From the NCBI GenBank assembly GCA_963605425.1, contig CAVCUQ010000039.1, forward strand, positions 1 through 13,256: a DNA stretch of 13,256 bases, given 5' to 3'. Below the pieces are notes generated by a model that worked only from the letters and a program-made list of their open reading frames with translations, was not told the DNA's origin and did not search any database. How positions within the stretch are numbered: position 1 is the stretch's first letter; every line of letters starts with the position of its first letter. The stretch comes from JAEELC01 sp963605425 (GTDB lineage: Bacteria > Bacillota_I > Bacilli_A > Acholeplasmatales > Anaeroplasmataceae). This document shows, piece by piece, positions 1 to 5,679 of this stretch. The position numbers and the translations under genes were made by a program.

Positions 1-1
1 C

Positions 2-30
2 AACTAGGATAAATCACATCCTAGTTTTTC
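2..30 (+). terminator. Rho-independent terminator of an upstream plus-strand gene
   Basis: A perfect 9-bp stem, AACTAGGAT (2-10) with ATCCTAGTT (18-26), encloses a 7-base loop and runs into a TTTTT tract on the plus strand. On the minus strand no U-tract follows, so it serves a plus-strand gene that ends before this window. Confidence 0.8.
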
Positions 31-117
31 TTATAATTCAACAAAAAAATAATTAATTAGTCAACTTGACCAAATAAATGACCAAATAAATCTTCATCTT
101 TAATCATACAATATCAT

Positions 118-148
118 AAAAAAAGATTTACACATTATATGTAAACCT
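118..148 (-). terminator. Terminator of the J-domain gene
   Basis: Read on the minus strand, AGGTTTACAT pairs with GTGTAAATCT (one or two G-U pairs) around a short AT loop and is followed by seven U residues. It lies just after the stop codon of the J-domain gene, in the same direction. Confidence 0.75.
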
Positions 149-158
149 CTTTATATTA

Positions 159-668
159 TTAGTTAAAAATTAATTGAGATAAACTCATAATAATTATGAA
201 TAAACCAAGGAAAGGAGATACAAAGGATAATAAGATACCTAGTACTAAGAAACAACTAGAATATAGTTTTCTTCTAAGACGTGCTTTCTTCTTCTCTTTA
301 CGAATATTCTTTAAATCTTCTTCAGTATAATATGTATTTTGATTAAAGAAAGCTCTAAATAAATCCTCAGGTCTTATATAAGTATATCCTGTATTATATT
401 GATTATTGTATTGGTATTCTGCTTTTTGATACTTAGAAGGATCTTTTAAATAATCATTAACTAGGCTTAAATTATCTTTAATATAATTATAAGCTTCATT
501 TATCTTTTTAAACATTACACCATCTTTATACTCTTCATCACATACATCAGGATGATATTTCTTACTTAATCTTATATAGTTCTTTTTTAATATAGATTCA
601 TCTATAGAAGATACATTAGATAATTCTAATATATTTAAATATTCTTTTAATTTATTTATTTCTAGCAT
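159..668 (-). CDS. Small J-domain (DnaJ-like) protein with C-terminal membrane anchor
   Basis: The N-terminal 70 residues form a J domain with the HPD motif at residues 39-41 (helix II ...NYIRLSKKYHPD, then KINEAYNYI in helix III). HPD is the motif that stimulates Hsp70 ATPase, so this is probably a DnaK co-chaperone. There is no zinc-finger or client-binding domain as in full DnaJ (about 370 residues). Instead, a Lys/Arg-rich stretch (about 125-135) leads into one or two hydrophobic segments ending ...LSQLIFN, suggesting a C-terminal membrane anchor with the J domain in the cytosol. A GTG three codons upstream (677) is in frame, but AGGTGA lies 6 bases before the ATG at 668 and overlaps that GTG, so ATG 668 is preferred (169 aa). 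The gene appears monocistronic, with a -10 box at 692-697 and its own terminator. The J domain is certain; the client is unknown. Confidence 0.88.
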   Translation of the reverse strand: MLEINKLKEYLNILELSNVSSIDESILKKNYIRLSKKYHPDVCDEEYKDGVMFKKINEAYNYIKDNLSLVNDYLKDPSKYQKAEYQYNNQYNTGYTYIRPEDLFRAFFNQNTYYTEEDLKNIRKEKKKARLRRKLYSSCFLVLGILLSFVSPFLGLFIIIMSLSQLIFN

Positions 669-691
669 AGTTATCACCTACTTATGGGATT

Positions 692-697
692 ATTATA
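692..697 (-). promoter_or_regulatory. -10 box for the J-domain gene
   Basis: TATAAT on the minus strand lies about 24 bases before the ATG at 668. No good -35 hexamer is visible at 16-18 bp upstream. Confidence 0.5.
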
Positions 698-732
698 CAT
701 TTAAAATATCGCAGAAATATGTATAAAAAGTA

Positions 733-767
733 AAAAATAAAAGAGATTAGAAATAAATCTAACCTCT
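733..767 (-). terminator. Terminator of the small-membrane-protein operon
   Basis: On the minus strand a 10-bp stem (AGAGGTTAGA with TCTAATCTCT, one G-U pair) with a 6-base loop is followed by TTTATTTTTT. It starts 8 bases after the stop codon of the last gene of the operon and separates it from the J-domain gene. Confidence 0.85.
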
Positions 768-774
768 AATACTA

Positions 775-1095
775 TTATCTAAATGCGTTGAATCCACCTA
801 GACCTAAAACAGCACAGATTGCAATGATTGCAAGAATCCACCAGATAACTCTCCAGCACTTCTTTTGTCTCATCGCAAAGTCATAACTTAAGTATACTAC
901 GATACCTGTAAGCATAACTGATGATAACCATTGAAGTAATCCAGGAATCTTACCAAAGCTTACGCTCCATCCCCAAGCTGAGAAAGCAGCTTGAAGACCT
1001 ACGAAAATGTAGGCGATAGCTACAAAGATAACTGCAACGAATGCAATTAATCCCATAGTACCAGTTTTACCAGTTTTTACACCTTTATTTGCCAT
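775..1095 (-). CDS. Small three-TM membrane protein, unknown function
   Basis: This 106-residue hydrophobic protein is not from a family I recognise. A short basic N-terminus (MANKGVKTGKTG) precedes TM1 (about 14-36). A second segment follows at about 56-73, then a basic turn (RQKKCWR) and TM3 (about 82-101), ending GGFNAFR. It is Trp- and Gly-rich and has no signal-peptidase site or bacteriocin leader that I can see. AGGAGG lies 5 bases before the ATG, and the stop codon TAG of the preceding gene is embedded in this ribosome-binding site, so translation is probably coupled. The first 120 bases of the coding strip (781-900) contain 47 G/C (39%), much higher than nearby genes (10 of 60 at 3001-3060). 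This is compatible with codon optimisation for high expression or a different origin. It is the last gene of a three-gene operon. Confidence 0.8.
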   Translation of the reverse strand: MANKGVKTGKTGTMGLIAFVAVIFVAIAYIFVGLQAAFSAWGWSVSFGKIPGLLQWLSSVMLTGIVVYLSYDFAMRQKKCWRVIWWILAIIAICAVLGLGGFNAFR

Positions 1096-1104
1096 ATTAA
1101 CCTC

Positions 1105-1416
1105 CTAATCTATCCACCAAATGTGGCCATTTACTGCAATACAAATCATATCGATAATCCAGAAGAAAGGAACACCAATAACAATAATAAGTACTGCAAG
1201 AACAATACCTAATGTATCATTTTTTGATACAGATTTCAATATTCTATATACATGCCAAAGCACATCTAGAAAAGGAAGAGCTATAATAATTTTAGCCCAT
1301 AAAGGAAGATTATCAACTAATTTAATTACATCATCAAGTGATGTAGAATTATTGTTTTTATTATTCTTCTTTTTTTCATCATCAACTATTTCAGTTTTAA
1401 CTTCTTCGTCTGACAT
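1105..1416 (-). CDS. Small two-TM membrane protein with charged N-terminal tail
   Basis: This 103-residue protein is not assigned to a known family. Residues 1-28 are a soluble, low-complexity tail rich in Asp/Glu, then Lys and Asn (DDEKKKNNKNNN). Two hydrophobic segments follow (about 38-57 and 70-95). The C-terminal part aligns without gaps to the upstream gene: VPFFWIIDMI...NGH here and IPVFGWVDLI...FNH there share the Pro, Phe, Asp, Ile, Val and His positions. The two are probably paralogues, the present one having gained the acidic/Asn-rich tail. AAGGAG precedes the ATG. The stop codon lies inside the ribosome-binding site of the next gene. Middle gene of the small-membrane operon. Confidence 0.78.
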   Translation of the reverse strand: MSDEEVKTEIVDDEKKKNNKNNNSTSLDDVIKLVDNLPLWAKIIIALPFLDVLWHVYRILKSVSKNDTLGIVLAVLIIVIGVPFFWIIDMICIAVNGHIWWID

Positions 1417-1431
1417 AAATTTTCTCCTTAT

Positions 1432-1458
1432 AAATTAATAAAAGCCTTATAAAAGGCT
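1432..1458 (-). terminator. Weak intra-operon hairpin (attenuator or processing site)
   Basis: On the minus strand AGCCTT and AAGGCT form a 6-bp stem with a TTAT loop, followed by TTTATTAATTT. It lies between the stop of the 73-residue gene and the ribosome-binding site of the next gene. The U-tract is imperfect, so partial termination or mRNA end protection is more likely than a full stop. Confidence 0.55.
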
Positions 1459-1464
1459 CCTATT

Positions 1465-1686
1465 TTACTTACATAATAATAAGTGATTGAATACTAATAC
1501 CCAAATTAGGTCAACCCAACCAAATACTGGAATAATAATACCGAAGATTAAACCTAAGATATTTTCAGTAGTAGGTTTTTGAATTACACCTGTAACACGA
1601 ACTACAACTTCAGTAATCCAGTTAACACCAGGGATTAATAATAATAAAATTTGAACTAATCTAGATTGTTTGTTAAACCAACTCAT
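1465..1686 (-). CDS. Small two-TM membrane protein, paralogue of the next gene
   Basis: This is a 73-residue protein of unknown function. A short amphipathic start (MSWFNKQSRLVQ) leads into a hydrophobic segment with a Pro (LLLLIPGVNWITEV). A polar turn follows (about 36-42, QKPTTEN), then a second long hydrophobic segment, LGLIFGIIIPVFGWVDLIWV. It matches the second half of the adjacent 103-residue protein at conserved Pro, Phe, Asp and His positions, which suggests duplication within the operon. AGGAGG lies 9 bases before the ATG, and a promoter with good spacing is just upstream (1714-1742), making this the first gene of the operon. A hairpin directly after its stop may let it be made in excess over the two downstream genes. 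Confidence 0.8.
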   Translation of the reverse strand: MSWFNKQSRLVQILLLLIPGVNWITEVVVRVTGVIQKPTTENILGLIFGIIIPVFGWVDLIWVLVFNHLLLCK

Positions 1687-1713
1687 AATACATTTCCTCC
1701 TAAATATGATTTG

Positions 1714-1742
1714 ATTATATAATAAAATTTTAGTTACTACAA
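1714..1742 (-). promoter_or_regulatory. Promoter of the small-membrane-protein operon
   Basis: On the minus strand, TTGTAG (1737-1742) and TATAAT (1714-1719) are separated by 17 bp, placing the transcript start about 20 bases before the ribosome-binding site. It lies immediately after the stop of tcdA. No terminator is visible there, so read-through from tcdA is also possible. Confidence 0.65.
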
Positions 1743-1750
1743 TATTTTAT

Positions 1751-2458
1751 TTAAATTTTAATTAAATCTTTAATAACTTCACTTGCAATTAAAAGTCCAG
1801 CTGAAGCGGGAACAAATGCGTTAGATCCGGGAACTTGTCTCTTACTTGATTCTTCTTCACTAGCCTTAGGCTTTAAAGGGGTTTCAAGAGAGTAGACAAC
1901 CTTAAGTTTTTTAATGCCTCTCTTTTTTAGTTCAGTTCTTAGAACTCTTGCAAGAGGATCTATCTTTGTCTTATAAATATCACTTACAATAAAGCCTTGA
2001 GGATTAAGTTTGTTACCACAACCACAAGCTGTAATAAGAGGAATATTTAGACTATTACACTTTTCAATAATACCAATCTTTCCTGCAACAGTGTCTATTG
2101 CGTCTACCACATAATCATATTTTTCAAAAGGGAAAGAATCCTTATTCTCAGGTAAAAAGAATGTTTTATATTTATTAACAATACAATTAGGATTAATAGA
2201 TAAGATTCTATTTTCCATTACATCTACTTTATATTTACCAATAGTATCGTATGTCGCAATAATTTGTCTGTTTAAATTAGTTAAAGCTACAGTATCATTA
2301 TCAATGATATCAATCTCTCCGACACCAGTTCTGACTAAAGCCTCAACAACATATCCACCGACTCCGCCAACACCAAATACTGCCACTCTAGAATTATTAA
2401 GTTTCTTAATAGCTTCTTCTCCTATTAATAATTCTGTTCTTGAAAATTGATTAACCAT
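1751..2458 (-). CDS. tcdA: tRNA threonylcarbamoyladenosine dehydratase (TcdA/CsdL, ThiF-like E1 fold)
   Basis: At 235 residues this protein matches the TcdA branch of the ThiF/MoeB/E1 superfamily, which uses ATP to cyclise t6A37 to ct6A37 in ANN-decoding tRNAs. The N-terminus (RTELLIGEEAIKKL) is the usual TcdA opening. The Rossmann nucleotide-binding loop GVGGVG is at 29-34, and DNDTVALTNLNRQ (53-65) supplies the acidic, Asn and Arg residues that bind Mg-ATP. The Cys-rich ITACGCGNKLNP segment and the C-terminal PGSNAFVPASAGLLIASEV are also typical. No rhodanese or ubiquitin-like partner is attached, which fits TcdA rather than MoeB. AAGGAG precedes the ATG. The gene follows a diguanylate cyclase gene by 18 bases, so the two are co-transcribed. 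No terminator is seen after it. Confidence 0.92.
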   Translation of the reverse strand: MVNQFSRTELLIGEEAIKKLNNSRVAVFGVGGVGGYVVEALVRTGVGEIDIIDNDTVALTNLNRQIIATYDTIGKYKVDVMENRILSINPNCIVNKYKTFFLPENKDSFPFEKYDYVVDAIDTVAGKIGIIEKCNSLNIPLITACGCGNKLNPQGFIVSDIYKTKIDPLARVLRTELKKRGIKKLKVVYSLETPLKPKASEEESSKRQVPGSNAFVPASAGLLIASEVIKDLIKI

Positions 2459-2476
2459 TAAAAACTCCTTATATAT

Positions 2477-3547
2477 TTACTTTCTATTCTTTTTATTTTC
2501 ATACATTGCTTTATCAGCCTTTTCTATAGCCTCTATAGCACTTTCCTTCTTAGGATCAAATATAGCATAACCTAAGCTAATAGTAGGAAATATATCATTT
2601 TCTTCTCTTTTTCTCAATACTTTATCTGTAAATATTTTATTTAAACTTTCAATATCTAGTTTTTTCTTAATTATGACCGCAAAGTCATCTCCGCCATAAC
2701 GACATACATAGCCTGCTTTATTATAGACTTCCGTAATTAATTCCGCTACACTAACAAGTATCTCGTCCCCTTTAATATGACCATATTTATCATTAATTTC
2801 TTTAAATTTATCCACATCAAGGAATATTAAAGTAAGTTCTTTAGTAGAATTTCTTAATGTATTATCAAAGTAAGCTTTATTAAATAGATTAGTTAGTGAA
2901 TCAACATTAGATAAGATATCACCATAGAATTTAAAGATGAAGATTACTCCTACTGCAATAGTTAACCAGTCTATTCTAACATTAGGATATAGTAGTTGAA
3001 TAATGATACTATTAATCAATAGTAAACATAAGAATAAAAGAGGTAATATAAATAATAGTTTTCTTCTTACATAAATTAAAAAACAATTATAAATAAAATA
3101 AACCATTGAAATAATAAATGAGATTACATAGATAAAATAATATTTACCATGATAATATGAAGAATTATTATCTACTTTAAATACCATACCATTAAAACTA
3201 GATACAATTTCAAATATACAGTTTAATACTACTATTGATATTATAAAGATTTCTATTTTATTAAACTTTAATTCATTCTTAGATAATATAAATCCTGGCA
3301 ATATTCCAGCTATAGGGGCTATGCTAAGCTCTAGCCACTTAAGCATGATATGCAAGTTCTTACAAGTTCCAAGTACTGATAGTCTAAAACTTAAAAACTC
3401 ACAGAAGGCACATATCATAATTAAAAGACATAATATAAAAGATAATATCTTCTTATTTTTAGAATATCCACTAGATATAAATATACTAGATATAGTCACT
3501 AGTAATGCAAGTTCTGTTAAAATAAATATAGCTGTATATAAATCCAC
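2477..3547 (-). CDS. 7-TM membrane diguanylate cyclase (GGDEF domain)
   Basis: The first ~200 residues contain seven hydrophobic segments, resembling the 7-TM sensor modules found before histidine kinases and cyclases. The C-terminal 160 residues are a GGDEF domain beginning DSLTNLFNKAYFD. FLDVDKFKEINDKYGHIKGD provides the metal-binding Asp and GTP-binding Asn/Asp, and RYGGDDF carries the active-site loop (GGDDF at 285-289, a permitted variant). Catalysis of c-di-GMP synthesis from two GTP is therefore plausible. The allosteric I-site RxxD expected just before the loop is absent: the aligned residues are NKAG. An in-frame TTG at 3565 would add six residues, but GGGGAG lies 10 bases before the GTG at 3547, so that GTG is preferred (356 aa). 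No EAL, HD-GYP or PilZ gene is nearby. First gene of an operon with tcdA. Confidence 0.88.
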   Translation of the reverse strand: MDLYTAIFILTELALLVTISSIFISSGYSKNKKILSFILCLLIMICAFCEFLSFRLSVLGTCKNLHIMLKWLELSIAPIAGILPGFILSKNELKFNKIEIFIISIVVLNCIFEIVSSFNGMVFKVDNNSSYYHGKYYFIYVISFIISMVYFIYNCFLIYVRRKLLFILPLLFLCLLLINSIIIQLLYPNVRIDWLTIAVGVIFIFKFYGDILSNVDSLTNLFNKAYFDNTLRNSTKELTLIFLDVDKFKEINDKYGHIKGDEILVSVAELITEVYNKAGYVCRYGGDDFAVIIKKKLDIESLNKIFTDKVLRKREENDIFPTISLGYAIFDPKKESAIEAIEKADKAMYENKKNRK

Positions 3548-3590
3548 AAGAAACACTCTCCCCAATAATAAACAAATACTTAATTAATTT

Positions 3591-3619
3591 ATTATATAAT
3601 ATTTGAATAAAATTTACAA
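3591..3619 (-). promoter_or_regulatory. Promoter of the cyclase-tcdA operon
   Basis: On the minus strand TTGTAA (3614-3619) and TATAAT (3591-3596) are spaced by 17 bp, about 45 bases before the GTG start at 3547. It is divergent from the ATPase promoter about 200 bp away. Confidence 0.65.
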
Positions 3620-3705
3620 ACGATGTTAAAATTACCTTTATAATGAAACAGATTTTATATTAATATCTTCTTGAGTTTATATTAAATAAATATTTAAAAT
3701 AATAT

Positions 3706-3820
3706 TTTTTCGGTTCAAAGTCTAACATTCTTTTGGTTCAAAGTCTAACATTCTTTCGGTTGAAAAGCTATTTTTCTTTCGGTTCAAACATTGATATTTT
3801 TTCGGTTTATGTTAAAATAT
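3706..3820. repeat. Five tandem 23-bp repeats overlapping the ATPase promoter
   Basis: The GG of the core TTTCGGTTCAAA occurs at 3712, 3735, 3758, 3781 and 3804, an exact 23-bp period. Units one and two (3706-3728, 3729-3751) are almost identical through ...GTCTAACAT. Units three to five keep the T-rich run and CGGTT but diverge in the second half. Unit four supplies the -35 hexamer and unit five the extended -10 of the downstream gene. The array therefore looks like a set of iterated protein-binding sites controlling that promoter. Confidence 0.9.
3791..3818 (+). promoter_or_regulatory. Extended -10 promoter of the ATPase gene
   Basis: TTGATA (3791-3796, five of six consensus bases) is 16 bp from an extended -10, TGTTAAAAT (3810-3818). 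The predicted start near 3825 leaves a 5' leader of only about 15 bases that begins at the ribosome-binding site. The whole promoter lies within the last two 23-bp repeats. Confidence 0.75.
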
Positions 3821-3839
3821 CAATAAGGAGGTGTTTATT

Positions 3840-5138
3840 ATGAACTATGAAAAACAATATATCCCAAGATTATTTGATGAAGTTTTAACATTTGCTTTAA
3901 AATCAAAAGGAGCTGTTCTTGTTGTTGGCCCAAAATGGTGCGGGAAATCAACTACATGTAAGAAACATGCAAAAACTGTCATTGATTTAATGCCGATAAC
4001 TAATAGAAAAAATCTTATTGAACTAGCAAAAAATGCTCCCGATGTTTTTTTAAGTCAAGGGGAAAGGCCTATTTTAATTGATGAATGGCAACATGTATCT
4101 TTTATATGGGATCAAATAAAAGTTGAGGTTGATAATGCGGAAAGTTTTGGTCAATTTATCTTAACTGGTAGTGTATCTGATAAAGAAAAATATGATAATT
4201 CAGTAGATAATAATAAACACACAGGAAATGGTAGATTCACTAAGAAAATGATGAGAACTATGTCTCTCTTTGAAAGCGGAGAGAGCAATGGTAAAGTATC
4301 ATTAAAGAAATTGATGAATAATGAATTTAATCCTTGTATGTCTGATATGAACATCAAAGATTATGCTTTTGCAATTTGCAGAGGTGGTTGGCCTCTTTCA
4401 TTAACCGAAGATAAGGATGTTGCACTAGAACAAGCTTTTTCATATTATGAAATGCTTGTTAGTGAGGATATGTTTTCTTTAAATGATATTCCACTTAAGA
4501 AAGATGAACAAAGAGCAAAACATTTACTAAGAGCTTATTCAAGAAATATTTCAATAGCTTGTACTGATACCACATTAAAGAACGATGTCATATCCTTTGA
4601 AGATTCCTTTGATAGTGAAACATTCTACAAATATATGAACGCACTTAGAAATTTATATGTTATTGAAGAACTTGAAGCTTGGAATCCATATTTAAGAAGT
4701 AAGACTGCAATTAGAACTAAACCAACTCGTCATTTCGTAGATCCTTCTATTGCAACGGCAGCCTTGGGTTTATCACCAGATAGTTTATTCAAAGACATGA
4801 CAACATTTGGTCTATTATTTGAATCCCTTGCAGTTAGAGATTTAAGAATCTATGCGGATACATTAAATGCTAAAGTGTATAAATATCGTGATTCTAAAAA
4901 AAGAGAAGCTGATATTGTATTACAATTTAGAGATGGATCATGGTCACTCATCGAAGTCAAATTAGGTAGTGATATTGATATAGATGAGGCCTCAAAACAT
5001 TTACTTGCAATAGCAAGTGATATTGATACTAAAAAGACAGGAAATTTAAATTTCTTAATGGTAATAACAAAAGATAAATTTGCGTATCGCAGAGATGATG
5101 GTGTCTATGTTGTTCCTCTTGGATGTTTAAGAAATTAA
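3840..5138 (+). CDS. AAA-family ATPase with C-terminal DUF4143 (nuclease-like) domain
   Basis: This 432-residue protein belongs to the AAA_14/DUF4143 group, widespread, patchily distributed bacterial ATPases of unknown role. Walker A GPKWCGKST is at 30-38 (usual form GPRQVGKTT). Walker B ILIDEWQ with catalytic DE is at 81-82, and sensor-1 FILTGS is at 106-111. The DUF4143 region follows, ending in a PD-(D/E)XK-like signature: Glu328 in GLLFES, Asp358 in EADIVL and Glu372-Val-Lys374 in IEVKLG. It may therefore bind or cut nucleic acid, although activity has not been generally shown for this group. The ORF opens at GTG 3831, but AGGAGG overlaps that codon and lies 8 bases before ATG 3840, which is the chosen start. 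It is monocistronic, with its own promoter embedded in five 23-bp repeats and its own terminator. The repeats suggest autoregulation or a dedicated regulator; the gene looks accessory. Confidence 0.9.
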   Translation: MNYEKQYIPRLFDEVLTFALKSKGAVLVVGPKWCGKSTTCKKHAKTVIDLMPITNRKNLIELAKNAPDVFLSQGERPILIDEWQHVSFIWDQIKVEVDNAESFGQFILTGSVSDKEKYDNSVDNNKHTGNGRFTKKMMRTMSLFESGESNGKVSLKKLMNNEFNPCMSDMNIKDYAFAICRGGWPLSLTEDKDVALEQAFSYYEMLVSEDMFSLNDIPLKKDEQRAKHLLRAYSRNISIACTDTTLKNDVISFEDSFDSETFYKYMNALRNLYVIEELEAWNPYLRSKTAIRTKPTRHFVDPSIATAALGLSPDSLFKDMTTFGLLFESLAVRDLRIYADTLNAKVYKYRDSKKREADIVLQFRDGSWSLIEVKLGSDIDIDEASKHLLAIASDIDTKKTGNLNFLMVITKDKFAYRRDDGVYVVPLGCLRN

Positions 5139-5158
5139 AAGGTGTATTTATAAATTAT

Positions 5159-5210
5159 AACAACTTAGTTATATTGTATTATATTGCAGTGTAATTTAAG
5201 TTGTTTTTTT
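5159..5210 (+). terminator. Long-loop terminator of the ATPase gene
   Basis: AACAACTTA (5159-5167) and TAAGTTGTT (5197-5205) form a 9-bp perfect stem, with T5204-T5210 as the tract. The loop is long (29 bases) and AT-rich. The facing minus-strand gene stops at 5216, so the stem could also help end its transcript, although only a weak U-run follows in that direction. Confidence 0.65.
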
Positions 5211-5215
5211 ATTTA

Positions 5216-5578
5216 TCACTTAAAGTATTTATCTAGTTCAGGATGAATATTTATATAATATCTAAATGTTACTTCAGGTATATCTATATTATACGTTTCC
5301 TCTAAATAAAGATATAAACTTCTCTTATAATAAAATTTATTAGTTTTTAATGCTTTAACTATATCAGTATAATAATCATCTAATTTACTCTTCTTATTTC
5401 TTGTTTTCTTACGTTTAAATCCATTAATATATTTTAAAGTTGTTCTCGAGTCTATATCTAATTCTCTTGATATTCTTGCAATGTTTAATTTGTAAGTTTT
5501 GTCATCTATAAATGGTTTTAATTTACTTAGATCTTCTAACGAATTAATTTCAATACCATTAATTACTTGTCTATTCAT
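5216..5578 (-). CDS. Small HTH protein resembling the N-terminus of IS21-family transposase IstA
   Basis: This 120-residue basic protein has a helix-turn-helix, NIARISRELDIDSRTTLKYI (about 32-51). A basic linker (KRKKTRNKKSKLDDYY) follows, then a second predicted helical DNA-binding unit, ending ...VTFRYYINIHPELDKYFK. This order is what the first ~110 residues of IS21-type IstA transposases look like. The DDE catalytic domain that should follow (total about 400-500 residues) is missing, and TGA TAA stops close the frame. No IstB ATPase or terminal inverted repeat is nearby. The gene has a strong AGGAGG 7 bases before ATG and a possible promoter (TTGTTG at 5625-5630), so it may be an expressed, domesticated DNA-binding protein rather than debris. 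An ordinary small HTH regulator is the alternative. Confidence 0.65.
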   Translation of the reverse strand: MNRQVINGIEINSLEDLSKLKPFIDDKTYKLNIARISRELDIDSRTTLKYINGFKRKKTRNKKSKLDDYYTDIVKALKTNKFYYKRSLYLYLEETYNIDIPEVTFRYYINIHPELDKYFK

Positions 5579-5636
5579 TATAATTCCTCCTTAATATCTA
5601 AAATTTAATTACATATTTATTTTACAACAATTAAGT

Positions 5637-5671
5637 ATAAAAAAAGAAAGACTTAAAATAAATCTTTCTTT
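5637..5671 (-). terminator. Terminator of the two-gene fused ABC operon
   Basis: On the minus strand AAAGAAAGA and TCTTTCTTT form a perfect 9-bp stem with an 11-base loop, continuing into a U-run. It begins 8 bases after the stop of the downstream ABC gene. Confidence 0.85.
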
Positions 5672-5679
5672 AATATATA

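Noticed and set aside
57..107. 16-codon minus-strand peptide gene
   Set aside because: It has no ribosome-binding site and begins just after the terminator of the J-domain gene.
1121..1438. Plus-strand open frame antisense to the 103-residue membrane protein
   Set aside because: No ribosome-binding site; low-complexity Leu/Phe/Ser runs mirror the real minus-strand gene. Similar antisense frames at 3321-3587, 4151-4357, 6956-7249, 9709-9942, 9920-10120 and 12166-12480 were rejected for the same reasons.
775..1686. Bacteriocin cluster served by the ABC transporters
   Set aside because: No leader peptide with a double-Gly site, no maturation or immunity gene, and the transporters lie more than 4 kb away behind unrelated genes.
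3712..3722. tRNA T-arm (GGTTCAAAGTC resembles the GGTTCRANNCC B-box)
   Set aside because: No matching acceptor stem, D-arm or anticodon arm exists; the resemblance recurs in each repeat unit.
3706..3820. CRISPR array
   Set aside because: The 23-bp units are directly adjacent with no unique spacers, and no cas genes are present.
5216..5578. Intact IS21 insertion sequence
   Set aside because: No catalytic DDE domain, no IstB and no terminal inverted repeats or target duplication are visible.
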